Of a DNA stretch of 64,000 bases, positions 8,101 through 15,248 are shown in pieces; the stretch's first letter is position 1, and each line of letters starts with the position of its first letter. A model generated the notes under the pieces. The model did no database searches and was not told where the DNA came from. It saw only the letters and a list, made by a program, of their open reading frames with translations. The translations under genes were made by a program, and so were the position numbers. The stretch comes from an uncultured Verrucomicrobia subdivision 3 bacterium (GTDB taxonomy: Bacteria > Verrucomicrobiota > Verrucomicrobiia > Limisphaerales > UBA11358), in assembly GCA_903875465.1 (NCBI GenBank), contig CAIQWB010000117.1:1-64000 (forward strand), written 5' to 3'.

Positions 8101-9246
8101 AACGGGCCGGTCGTGAACGTCGGCAGTGCCGGCGCGCTCGGCACCGGCACGGCCACGGTTGATGGTCCCGGTCGCCTGATGCTGGCCACCGGCATCACTC
8201 TGGCCAATCCCATCGTTGCCAACACGGTTTCCCCCGGTGCGGGAACGGGTTTGATCATGGTGAATGACAATACCAACGGTACGGTTACCACCGTCAGCGG
8301 TCCGATCACGTTCAACGTGGCGGCGGTCAATGGCGGTAACTTTGCGGGCCCCGTCAGTTCGGGCTATTTGAATATTCTCAACCGGGTTTCTTCCCCTGGC
8401 GTCAATATCGTGGTGCGCTTTGGGAATGTGCGTTTCTCGGGCGGCGGTGATTGCACCGAATTTCAGATTCGTTCCCAAACCACCAGCCTCGGCGCGAACA
8501 ACGGTATCTCCACCAACGCCGTGGTTGATATCGGCGCCAACGGCAGTCCGACCATCCCCACCTATTTTGATTTGAATGGCTTCAATCAGAAGGTCCTGGG
8601 ATTGAAGAACACCATTGTGCCGACCAACCTCGGCATGGTGACCAATAGCAGTGCGAAGGTGGCCACTTTGACGCTGGACCCCGGCACCGGCAATTTTAAT
8701 TCATTTGACGGTGCTGTGGTGGGCAACATCGCGCTGGTGCTGAGCTCCGGCCAGCAGACCTTCACCGGGGTGCTCGCCACCAATGCCTACACCGGGAACA
8801 CCACCGTGAATGGCGGCCTTTTGGAACTGGCGAATGCGTCCCTGGCCACCAATTCCACCGTGACCATCGCCACCGGCGCCACCCTCCAACTGGACTTCGC
8901 AACGACCAACCAGATTGGCGCTTTGGTGCTGAATGGGGCCAGCCAGGCCCCCGGCTTATACAATAGCACTACCAGCCCTGCCTTTATTGGCGGCGCCGGC
9001 AGTCTGCTCGTGGTTCCGCCCGTTAACCTGGCCCCGACCAACTTGGTGGCGACCGTCAGTGGCGGCACCCTCACCCTGACCTGGCCGGCTGACCACACCG
9101 GCTGGCGTTTGCAGGCGCAAACCAACTCGCTGACCTCCGGGTTGGGCACCAACTGGGTGAATGTGCCGAACAGCAGCAGCAGCAACAGCTATAATGTCAC
9201 GATCGATACGAATGCCCCGGCGGTTTTCTACCGCCTCGCGTATTAA
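5140..9246 (+). CDS. Large secreted LamG/Ig/autotransporter-repeat protein
   Basis: 1368 residues from the ATG at 5140; an in-frame ATG at 5113 would precede the signal peptide. Signal peptide at about residues 1-24 (KLTALASLAALAWAHDAHA). Order of domains: LamG/concanavalin-like domain (about 30-290), Ig-like domain (SQNVDYNLPVTFSV...AGYYDCVVTN), second LamG (about 385-590), second Ig-like domain (QPGDVTVPAGQPALFSV), a long Thr/Asn/Gly-rich beta-helix with autotransporter-associated repeats (for example GNTTVNGGLLELAN), and a C-terminal fibronectin-like tail ending FYRLAY, common in verrucomicrobial secreted proteins. Probably exported and polysaccharide-binding. It is likely activated by the adjacent AraC and ends at a strong terminator. 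No catalytic domain is visible. Confidence 0.85.
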   Translation: MKIINKLTALASLAALAWAHDAHADLVGNYTADSNTVVLLHFDQPAGGSVVTNYGTLGSNFITANMTANNHSTSTAVTTYVGVPSYVSGPTNFGNALGVGPGTTTFGVCGFDYNNNGTYNLDGDVFPSKLLGIGNGGQTPFTLECLVYPTNSAGGTLLSTDTSLANRGFQFALTATTLSFNFITSGGTMSGTLPTTGNNAFTSNQWYHAAFTYDGTNGTLYWTLLNGTNGAAAVLATQPLTIGTAAGNVSGELVVAANSRNVSQAPFKGYVDEVRISKVARGSGQMQFYSPAVTITLNPVSQNVDYNLPVTFSVGASSQFPLGYQWRFNSNSIAGATNTAYTIPNTAAGNAGYYDCVVTNTIGYKNVSTGASLVVGAANFLGNRYSFNTNWVDLASGLTVTPDSVGGQTATNFGNAYVTNGSLVLDGTTGTFVQLPSNLFTAQNATALTLEFWATLGTNPNNVDVFAFGVTNYVIGSGIIGFNDVQYSPHTAAGQLAVVNNNNQSVTAAGNLDNQTVHVAVVVDAPDRVLSIYTNGVLEAINTNFTVNLSSLNDKFSWIGQSLTAASPNLTASIDEFRLFRGALSPISIAQSQVQGPNVPLAGGPAKFLAQPGDVTVPAGQPALFSVATIGYLPITYQWYKNGSPITGATNVSYAYLPPLGDNGATFTCRAANTIGTTTYLTNSTSATLNVFLPPTLAWLGSTAGGMDNGWNTSSLDWTNDALGGGIMAFTQTNGVLFDDRSGGGYVDLESPITPYSINVNATSAYTLTSAGNTGVLTGPSPLTLQNSGTFTIDLSNSLSGAVTISAGKLQIGNNDSSGSLGTSVVTNNSILSLNRGDTILNVGNAIHGTGSLSVDGSGGVTLSGNSDYTGPTWLNAGVTYLTSATGLGSPVSRTTVANGALLYVTANLTLANPLTLNGAALQKGGGGLTVDTAPVALASDATISLDGGATLVLSNSITGGFNLTAAGSASGTLTLATNNTISGFDLNGPVVNVGSAGALGTGTATVDGPGRLMLATGITLANPIVANTVSPGAGTGLIMVNDNTNGTVTTVSGPITFNVAAVNGGNFAGPVSSGYLNILNRVSSPGVNIVVRFGNVRFSGGGDCTEFQIRSQTTSLGANNGISTNAVVDIGANGSPTIPTYFDLNGFNQKVLGLKNTIVPTNLGMVTNSSAKVATLTLDPGTGNFNSFDGAVVGNIALVLSSGQQTFTGVLATNAYTGNTTVNGGLLELANASLATNSTVTIATGATLQLDFATTNQIGALVLNGASQAPGLYNSTTSPAFIGGAGSLLVVPPVNLAPTNLVATVSGGTLTLTWPADHTGWRLQAQTNSLTSGLGTNWVNVPNSSSSNSYNVTIDTNAPAVFYRLAY

Positions 9247-9276
9247 TCAGCCGCGGCAGTTATCCTAAAGTTCACC

Positions 9277-9321
9277 TTGCCGGGATGAGAACGATCACGT
9301 TGTCATCCCGGCAATTTTTTT
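9277..9321 (+). terminator. Rho-independent terminator after the large secreted protein gene
   Basis: A 12-bp perfect stem, TTGCCGGGATGA with TCATCCCGGCAA (9277-9288 and 9303-9314), followed by seven T residues. It lies 30 bp after the stop codon at 9246. Confidence 0.9.
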
Positions 9322-9426
9322 GGCAAGCGAAGTAAAAGCAGGCGGGTTGAACCAACCGAAGCTCTCCCTGCGGCGTTCCACCTCGCCTGCGTTACTGAAA
9401 TGTCCGACTTGCCCCCACCAAGGGCT

Positions 9427-11481
9427 TCAATTAGCGGTGACCGTCCGGTAAAACCTGCTGGGGGACAGGTTGGTGCTCCCACTGTCGAGATAAAGCAAGG
9501 TGCCGTAACTATCAAAAAGCTCCAGCAGCGTGCCTTGCGGCCAGGCAGCATTCCCTTTCAAACCCGCCAGATTATTGGTGGATTGTAAGTAAAAGCGCTG
9601 GTCCGGCTGCCCGGTGAACAAAAACACGCTCTGGCCCGATTTCAATGAATACCCGGTGATCGCCACCGGGGTGGTGGCCGGGATGACCTGGCTGCGGAGG
9701 ATGATGCCATTCACTCCCACCGCCACCAACTGGCCGCCATTGACCGCCAACCCGTAGAGGGACTGCTTGGTAATCGTCCCCGAATTAATCCAATTGATGC
9801 CGTTTGTGCTGATGAGCAAGGTGCCCTGGTTGCCCGCGATGAACAGGGCGCCGCTGATGGCCGCCACGGAATTAAGCCAGTTCGTGGTGCCACTGGCCAC
9901 CGTGGTCCAGGCCGTGCCATTGGCGCTGGTGAGGATCGTCCCGTTTTGTCCCACCGCGATTAGTTTATTATTCACGTAAGCCACTTGGGATAGCCAGTTG
10001 GTCGTGCCGGAAGTTTGGCGGGTCCAGTTGGTCGAGTTGGGGCTGGTGAGAATGGTGCCGGACTGGCCCACCACTACCACGCCATTGGTCGTCTGGGCGA
10101 AGCTCGTGAGGAAGCCCGTGGCCGGGGTCGTGCGCGCCACCCAGTTCGTGCCGTTGGCGCTTGCCAAAATGGTGCCATTGCCACCACTCAGCAGGTAGCG
10201 GGTGCCGTCGTACCACACTCCCGATAAATCGTTCGTGGTCGGGGCTGGGGTGACGGCCTTCCACAAATAAGCATTGGTGGCCCACCACACGGTGCCCCGC
10301 GAGCCGGCGATGAGGAAGAGGTTAGTGCTCCCGCCCACTCCGAGCAGCACCGCGTTGGTGGTGGCCGTGACGGCATTCGTGGGCGGCAATTCCACCTCCC
10401 AATTGATGCCATTGGCGCTGGAGAGGATAGTCCCGTAATTGCCCACGGCCAGATAATTGGTCTGCGTGGCATTTTGCAAATGGGCGACCTGCCAGAGCCA
10501 GCTCCGGTAGGAATTGGTGCTGGTGGTCCAGCTGGTGATATTGTTTGACGTGGCACTCACCGCCAGCAGACCGGTCAGGCCGGCCACCAGGTAATTGGAA
10601 CCGTTCCACGTGGCGGCATAATAGGGCCAGGCGGGGGCTGGGGCGGCGAGGCTGGTGGCCAGTTGGTTCGCATAGCTCCCCGCGCCTTGCAGCAGCAATG
10701 CGGAGTCGCCCGCCAGCAAACGGCTGGAATTCGTGCCTGCCACTACATACAAATCATTGGTTACGCCCGTGGAAACAGTGGTCCAGGACGTGCCGTTGGG
10801 GCTGCTAACGGCCACCCCCCCGCCCGCCACCGCCAGGAAACGGTCGCCCAGCCACGCCACACAGTTAAAATAAGCCGTTGTGCCGCTGCTTCGCGTGGTC
10901 CAAGTGGTGCCGTTGGCACTGGTGGCAATGAAACCGCTGGCCCCCACGGTCACGAAAGTGTTGGTGCCATACGCGACACTGCTCAGCCAATTGTTGAATC
11001 CGACGCTTTGGCGGGTCCAGTTCACCGCGTTGGTGCTGGTGTAAATGGCCGCGTTGTCCCCCACGGCTACCACCAAGTTGCTGTTGGCGGCCAAGCCCAC
11101 CAGCCAATCGGTGGTGGCCTGGCTGGAGTCATAAAAGGTTGCCAGGTCGTCCGAAATCAAAATTTTGCCGTTCGCGCCGGTGACCACCAGCCGTCCGCCC
11201 AGATAGCCCGCCGCGCAGAGGTCGTTGGTGGTGCCCGTGGTCGCCGGATTCCAGGTCAGGCCGTCACTACTTTCAAAAATCTGCCCGCATTCGCCCGTTT
11301 CTATATACGTCCCACGGCTGGATAACAGGGCATAAATATCCGCGCCATTGGGCTGGGGGTTGGACCAGCGCCACACCGGGGGCAAATTGAAGGCGGTCGC
11401 CGGGCCCGCTGCGGCGAGCAGCAATAGCCCAAGACAGCCAGCCGCTAGGCGGCGGGCGGTTTCTCGCAAGCGCTCACTCAT
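9427..11481 (-). CDS. Secreted beta-propeller protein (BNR/sialidase-fold-like repeats)
   Basis: 684 residues. Signal peptide at about 1-30 (CLGLLLLAAAGPATA). The body is about 13 repeats of roughly 40 residues with the pattern G-x-x-G-x-I-x-x-S-x-N-G-T-x-W-T...SGTTxWLxxVAY, typical of BNR/Ycf48-like propellers. The C-terminal ~70 residues (QRFYLQSTNNL...SPSRFYRTV) are a small beta-domain common in this lineage. It starts 6 bp after the histidine kinase stop codon, so it is the last gene of the same operon. It probably binds a ligand outside the cytoplasm; catalytic sialidase residues are not seen. Function unknown. Confidence 0.8.
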   Translation of the reverse strand: MSERLRETARRLAAGCLGLLLLAAAGPATAFNLPPVWRWSNPQPNGADIYALLSSRGTYIETGECGQIFESSDGLTWNPATTGTTNDLCAAGYLGGRLVVTGANGKILISDDLATFYDSSQATTDWLVGLAANSNLVVAVGDNAAIYTSTNAVNWTRQSVGFNNWLSSVAYGTNTFVTVGASGFIATSANGTTWTTRSSGTTAYFNCVAWLGDRFLAVAGGGVAVSSPNGTSWTTVSTGVTNDLYVVAGTNSSRLLAGDSALLLQGAGSYANQLATSLAAPAPAWPYYAATWNGSNYLVAGLTGLLAVSATSNNITSWTTSTNSYRSWLWQVAHLQNATQTNYLAVGNYGTILSSANGINWEVELPPTNAVTATTNAVLLGVGGSTNLFLIAGSRGTVWWATNAYLWKAVTPAPTTNDLSGVWYDGTRYLLSGGNGTILASANGTNWVARTTPATGFLTSFAQTTNGVVVVGQSGTILTSPNSTNWTRQTSGTTNWLSQVAYVNNKLIAVGQNGTILTSANGTAWTTVASGTTNWLNSVAAISGALFIAGNQGTLLISTNGINWINSGTITKQSLYGLAVNGGQLVAVGVNGIILRSQVIPATTPVAITGYSLKSGQSVFLFTGQPDQRFYLQSTNNLAGLKGNAAWPQGTLLELFDSYGTLLYLDSGSTNLSPSRFYRTVTAN

Positions 11482-11487
11482 ATAAAA

Positions 11488-12906
11488 TCAGGACTTGGCC
11501 AGGGCTTCCGCCAGCCGGGCGGAAGGAATGGTTAACTCAAAGATACAACCATTCGCATCGGTCTTGGCAAGGTCCAATTCCGCACCCATCTGGCTGGCCA
11601 GTTGGTGGCTGATGGCCAGGCCAATTCCATTGCCGCCATGGCGCGAAGGGCAGGGCAGGAACAAGCGGTCTCGCAACGCGGCCGGATAGCCCGGACCTTC
11701 ATCCGCCACCTGGCACACCACCCCGCCCGGGGCGGTCCGCACCCGCACCCGCACCCGTCGTCCGCGTGGGGTCACTTGCAGGGCGTTTCGCGCCAGGTTG
11801 TCCAGAATCAGCAAAACCAAGTTGGCGTGGCGGTTGTTCAGGTGGCCGTCCGCTTCCGCTCGCACGTCGCAGACGACGCCCGCGGCTTGGGCTGGGGCGG
11901 CGATTTTTTGGGAAAAGATTTCCGCCAGTTCCGCCAGGGTGATTTCGTAATCGTCAGTGCAGTTCTCCTCGGCCAGCACGCGGACCACCTCCTGAATGAT
12001 TTGCCGCATGCGCCCCGTGGAGGCCACCAGATCCTGCCATTCCTCCCCCGCCAGACCTTTGTCCTGCTGGGCTCTCATAAAGGCCTGCAGATTGGCCAGG
12101 GGATTGCTCAGGCCATGTACCAGATGGGCGGTTACTGCTCCCAGGGCTCCGGTTCGGGCGGTCAGGGACAGTTCATGATTCGCGTGTAACAACCGGGTTG
12201 TGCGGGCCTGCAACAGCGCCTGGCTGTGTTGCAACCGCCGCCAGGCCCAGGCAAAGACGCCGGTCAGCAAGGCACTGCCCGCCAGCCAGGCACCTCCCGC
12301 CTGCCACCCAAGATCGTAATCCAAGGCCGCCAGTGCGCGCTGCAGTGGTTGCGCATCCACCATGATCTGGGCCGAGGCCAGCAATCGATCCTGGCCATGC
12401 GCGTGGATGGGGAGGTTGACCTCCAGCAACGGCGTGGGGTTGGTCGCCATCGCCGCCGCCGTGCCGGGAAAAAATTCTGCCCCCAGCACCGCCCGGGACC
12501 GGTAGCGGCTCACGGTGTGTAATTGTTGCAAGGCGGTCACGGTTCGCATCGTCAGCTTCCCCTCCGCCACTTCGGCGGGGAACGCCGTGACAAATGTGCC
12601 TCCCGAATCAAATAGCCGGACTGCCAGCACGCCGTCCATGATTTGGGAAATGTTCAGCACCAGCGCCAGTTGTTCCGCCGGATTCTGCAACCTCACCGCC
12701 AGGTTCGTTTCGCCCCCGGGCAAGAGCCGGGCTTGGGCCACCGCATTTAATAGGTCCCCGTCCCGATTGATGAGTTGGTCCCCCAGGCTGCGGCGCAAGC
12801 GCCAGGTGCCCGCGCCAATGGCCGCCCCGAACAGCGCCAGGGCCAGCGCCAGCAACAGCCACGGCGCCCAGCGGGGCGTGCGCGGCAGCGGGAGATGTTC
12901 ATTCAT
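11488..12906 (-). CDS. Membrane sensor histidine kinase
   Basis: 472 residues from the ATG at 12906; a GTG two codons upstream is also possible. Two membrane helices (about 14-32 and 203-222) enclose a ~170-residue periplasmic sensor. The phospho-acceptor is His264 in AHLVHGLSNPL; the usual Glu after the His is Gly. The HATPase domain has NLARNALQ (N box), DEGPGYP (G1) and GNGIGLAIS (G2). It lies between an outer-membrane beta-barrel gene and a secreted propeller gene. The likely partner is the NtrC-type regulator encoded at 18471-19862, since no other orphan response regulator lies in the cluster. This pairing is inferred. Confidence 0.88.
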   Translation of the reverse strand: MNEHLPLPRTPRWAPWLLLALALALFGAAIGAGTWRLRRSLGDQLINRDGDLLNAVAQARLLPGGETNLAVRLQNPAEQLALVLNISQIMDGVLAVRLFDSGGTFVTAFPAEVAEGKLTMRTVTALQQLHTVSRYRSRAVLGAEFFPGTAAAMATNPTPLLEVNLPIHAHGQDRLLASAQIMVDAQPLQRALAALDYDLGWQAGGAWLAGSALLTGVFAWAWRRLQHSQALLQARTTRLLHANHELSLTARTGALGAVTAHLVHGLSNPLANLQAFMRAQQDKGLAGEEWQDLVASTGRMRQIIQEVVRVLAEENCTDDYEITLAELAEIFSQKIAAPAQAAGVVCDVRAEADGHLNNRHANLVLLILDNLARNALQVTPRGRRVRVRVRTAPGGVVCQVADEGPGYPAALRDRLFLPCPSRHGGNGIGLAISHQLASQMGAELDLAKTDANGCIFELTIPSARLAEALAKS

Positions 12907-12971
12907 GGCCACCGTTTGGAGCGTATTAAACCAAGTCTGGCTGGCTGAAGAAATACCATGCCGGCGAAAAA

Positions 12972-14132
12972 TTAAAAGTGATATTCCAAACCCGCGCTGG
13001 TGGTGGTGGTGGTGTAAGCGTCGTAGCCCGCATTGGAAATCGAGCGTTCATAACTGGCACTCGCAAACACCTTGAACGACTTCCCCAGACGCTTGCCCGC
13101 ATAAATCCCCGCAGCCAGGGAGGTTTTGCGCCGGAGGGAATCATCGGTCTGGCTGGCCGGTTGCACGGTGAAATCATAGTAATTCACTCCGCCGGTCAGG
13201 GCGAAATCCCAGGTGCCCGGATGGTACTTGAGCTCTTCAGCCAGGTGGTATTGCCAATAATTATAATATCCGGAGCCATTGTCCTGGTTGTAATCCAGAC
13301 CCGCCCGGGTGACTGTTTGCCAGTGTTTGGCCGCATCCCAGCCCTGTTGCCAAAGAAACTCTGTCGAGTGGGTCTGAAAAAGCAAACGCGTTCCCGGGAC
13401 GGCGAATCCGCTGGCCGAGGTCTGCTCGCGAGTGTCGAAATCCACCAGTGCCCATTGATAAAACAGACTCACCGACGAACCCTTTGGACCGTAATCCCGG
13501 CCCACCGCCAGCCGCGCCCCAGGCTGCCAAAAGCCGTCCAAGGGCACCGCCAGCCATTCTCGGGACAGGCTCAACGTCATTTCCGACCAGCCGGGCTGGA
13601 ACGTTTTGCGGACAAACCACCGGCCGGTCAAATTCTCGCCCACGATGTCTGTGACGCTACTCCCGTTGGTTTGTGTGACCGTCGTGTCGACCACTTGGTC
13701 CTGATAAAAGGCACTGACACTGCCCCCGGTTTTCCAACTGCCACCCCAGTCCTTGGTTAATTGCCCCAGGGCCATGCCCGTCTGTTCGGCACTGGCGCTG
13801 CTGGCCCCGCCCACCGGCACGTAATTCAAATAATTGTAGGTGCCAAACGCGCTGAACTGCCAGCCGTTCACGGGCAGCCGGAAGGTGAGCAGGTCACCGC
13901 CCGCCGCCCAATAAGCATAATTCGCCGACCCGCCACTGCTGCTCAGCGTGGGATTGTCCCGGTAGCCCGCACTGGTGCGGACCGTGACATCCGTGTTCCA
14001 ATAGGAAACTTTGGGAATTTGAAGGCCGGGAGGAAGTGTGCCGGGCAACGTGTGGGACGCCGCGACCTGAGCCGACAGGATACCCCCGGCCCCCAGTGCC
14101 CTCAGCCTCCACGTTGCCTGCCGGAATGCCAG
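12972..14132 (-). CDS. Outer-membrane beta-barrel protein (start codon uncertain)
   Basis: The clear beta-barrel body starts near 14048 (VSYWNTDVTVRTSAGYRDNP) and ends AGLEYHF with the terminal Phe typical of barrel proteins inserted by BamA. The first ATG/GTG/TTG in frame is a TTG at 14048, but the frame upstream encodes a convincing signal peptide (WRLRALGAGGILSAQVAAS), and no ATG, GTG or TTG lies between it and the stop at 14154. I therefore suggest CTG at 14132, or ATC at 14141, as the start. A sequence error is an alternative. The length is about 386 residues, compatible with a 14- to 18-stranded barrel. It lies in an apparent operon with the proline-rich protein and the kinase. Confidence 0.7.
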   Translation of the reverse strand: MAFRQATWRLRALGAGGILSAQVAASHTLPGTLPPGLQIPKVSYWNTDVTVRTSAGYRDNPTLSSSGGSANYAYWAAGGDLLTFRLPVNGWQFSAFGTYNYLNYVPVGGASSASAEQTGMALGQLTKDWGGSWKTGGSVSAFYQDQVVDTTVTQTNGSSVTDIVGENLTGRWFVRKTFQPGWSEMTLSLSREWLAVPLDGFWQPGARLAVGRDYGPKGSSVSLFYQWALVDFDTREQTSASGFAVPGTRLLFQTHSTEFLWQQGWDAAKHWQTVTRAGLDYNQDNGSGYYNYWQYHLAEELKYHPGTWDFALTGGVNYYDFTVQPASQTDDSLRRKTSLAAGIYAGKRLGKSFKVFASASYERSISNAGYDAYTTTTTSAGLEYHF

Positions 14133-14165
14133 ATAGTTGATGGGTTGACGGCCTTAAGCCATAAA

Positions 14166-14195
14166 GGTTGGACGGCCCGGGTGAGCCGTCCAACC
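14166..14195 (-). other. Strong hairpin between heptad-repeat and beta-barrel genes
   Basis: An 11-bp perfect stem, GGTTGGACGGC with GCCGTCCAACC, with an 8-nt loop. On the minus strand it is followed only by TTTATGG, so it is a weak terminator or an RNA-stability/attenuation element separating the upstream proline-rich gene from the distal genes. Confidence 0.5.
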
Positions 14196-14231
14196 GCGAA
14201 TCGTAAATGATTTAATAATTGCTGATGAAGC

Positions 14232-14933
14232 TCACCGCGGTTTGGTTGCACCACCACCGGCCGGCGGCGGATTATTGTGCACCGGATCAAAACCATTATT
14301 GAATTGCTGTTGCATCTGCTGCGCCTGTTGTTGGGCCTGTTGCCGCAACTGGCCGATTTGTTGCTGGAACTGGTCGCGCTGTTGCTGCAGCGTGCCCAGG
14401 ATGGCCGCCCGCTGGGAGGCCGAGGCCGACTGCAATTGGTTAATCAAAGCGTTGCGATCCGTCTGAAATTGAGTCACCACTTTGTTCACATCCGGGGGTG
14501 CCTGCGGCGGCGCACCCTGGCCGGGAGCCAGTTGTTTGGGCCGGGGCGGCAGGTTGGTGCAATTCAAAGGCGGTGGCGTATTGGACCAGCCAATCGGGGG
14601 TGGCTGCGGGGCATTATTCGTCCACACCGGCGGGGTGTTCGTAAACAGCGGCGGCAGATTGGTCCATACCGGCGGAGTGTTCGTGAATACCGGGGGAAGA
14701 TTGGTCCATACCGGGGGCAGGTTCGTGAATACCGGGGGGGTATTTGTAAACACGGGGGGCGTGTTGGTCCATATCGGGGGTGTATTTGTGAATATCGGTG
14801 GCAGGTTGGTCCATACCGGCGGATGGTTGGTACCAAAGCTGGGGGGGAGCGGCGGCGGCTGCGGCTGCGCGCTTGCCTGGTGGGCGACGACTAGGGCCAG
14901 CCAAACTGCGGCGAAGGCGATAATTTTTTTCAT
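14232..14933 (-). CDS. Secreted proline-rich heptad-repeat protein with Gln-rich coiled coil
   Basis: 233 residues. Signal peptide at 1-22 (AFAAVWLALVVAHQASA). Residues 35-104 are ten tandem heptads of the form TN(T/L)PP(V/I/L)(W/F), with W and F largely alternating. After a Pro-rich linker, residues ~150-215 are a Gln-rich coiled coil (QQQRDQFQQQIGQLRQQAQ). It may be a rod-like periplasmic or surface spacer, by analogy to other proline-rich wall-spanning linkers. It is the first gene behind a full-consensus sigma-54 promoter. I recognise no named family. Confidence 0.75.
   Translation of the reverse strand: MKKIIAFAAVWLALVVAHQASAQPQPPPLPPSFGTNHPPVWTNLPPIFTNTPPIWTNTPPVFTNTPPVFTNLPPVWTNLPPVFTNTPPVWTNLPPLFTNTPPVWTNNAPQPPPIGWSNTPPPLNCTNLPPRPKQLAPGQGAPPQAPPDVNKVVTQFQTDRNALINQLQSASASQRAAILGTLQQQRDQFQQQIGQLRQQAQQQAQQMQQQFNNGFDPVHNNPPPAGGGATKPR
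14622..14831 (-). repeat. 21-bp tandem repeats (ten units) coding the heptads
   Basis: Ten in-frame 21-bp units encode TN(T/L)PP(V/I/L)(W/F). Units differ at third positions, so the array is old enough to have diverged but keeps its period. Such arrays can expand or contract by slippage. Confidence 0.85.
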
Positions 14934-15001
14934 GTGTTCGTTACGATTAAGTTATTGGTTGTTTCCCGGCAAACCGCCGGAAAATCTATGGCAAATTTAA
15001 T

Positions 15002-15017
15002 AGCAATCCACATGCCA
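15002..15017 (-). promoter_or_regulatory. Sigma-54 (-24/-12) promoter
   Basis: The minus strand reads TGGCATGTGGATTGCT, matching the sigma-54 consensus TGGCAYRNNNNTTGCW at every defined position, with GG-N10-GC spacing. It lies 69 bp upstream of the heptad-repeat gene, and an NtrC-type activator is encoded in the same cluster. Together these make it a strong call. Confidence 0.85.
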
Positions 15018-15079
15018 GTGTTGGATGCAAATTTGCAAGTGTTTGAATTCCAATATATTGGCGCATTTCGATGGGGAGC

Positions 15080-15166
15080 GTTCCCGATTGGTGGCACCCA
15101 CTGATTCCAAATAGTTCCCAATCACCCCCGGTGGTTGCCGGCACAATTTGGAACTGGTTCCAAGCC
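15080..15166 (-). promoter_or_regulatory. Candidate enhancer (UAS) for the sigma-54 activator
   Basis: This holds the inverted repeat TTGGAAC-TG-GTTCCAA (15148-15163) and two more GTTCCC sites in direct orientation (15080-15089 and 15114-15123). They lie about 65-150 bp upstream of the -24 element, the usual range for enhancer sites. Between them and the promoter lie the palindromes TGCAAATTTGCA (15026-15037) and CAATATATTG (15051-15060). The assignment is inferred from symmetry and distance. Confidence 0.4.
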
Positions 15167-15248
15167 GTTTTCGGCATCCCGCCCAAACCGCCGCCATTTA
15201 TACCATGCCAGCCAATGTCCCGGCGATTGTCCCAGTTTGATGCGGCAA

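Noticed and set aside
14622-14831. Possible CRISPR-like array (regular 21-bp repeats)
   Set aside because: The repeats are in frame, contiguous without spacers, and encode a protein heptad.
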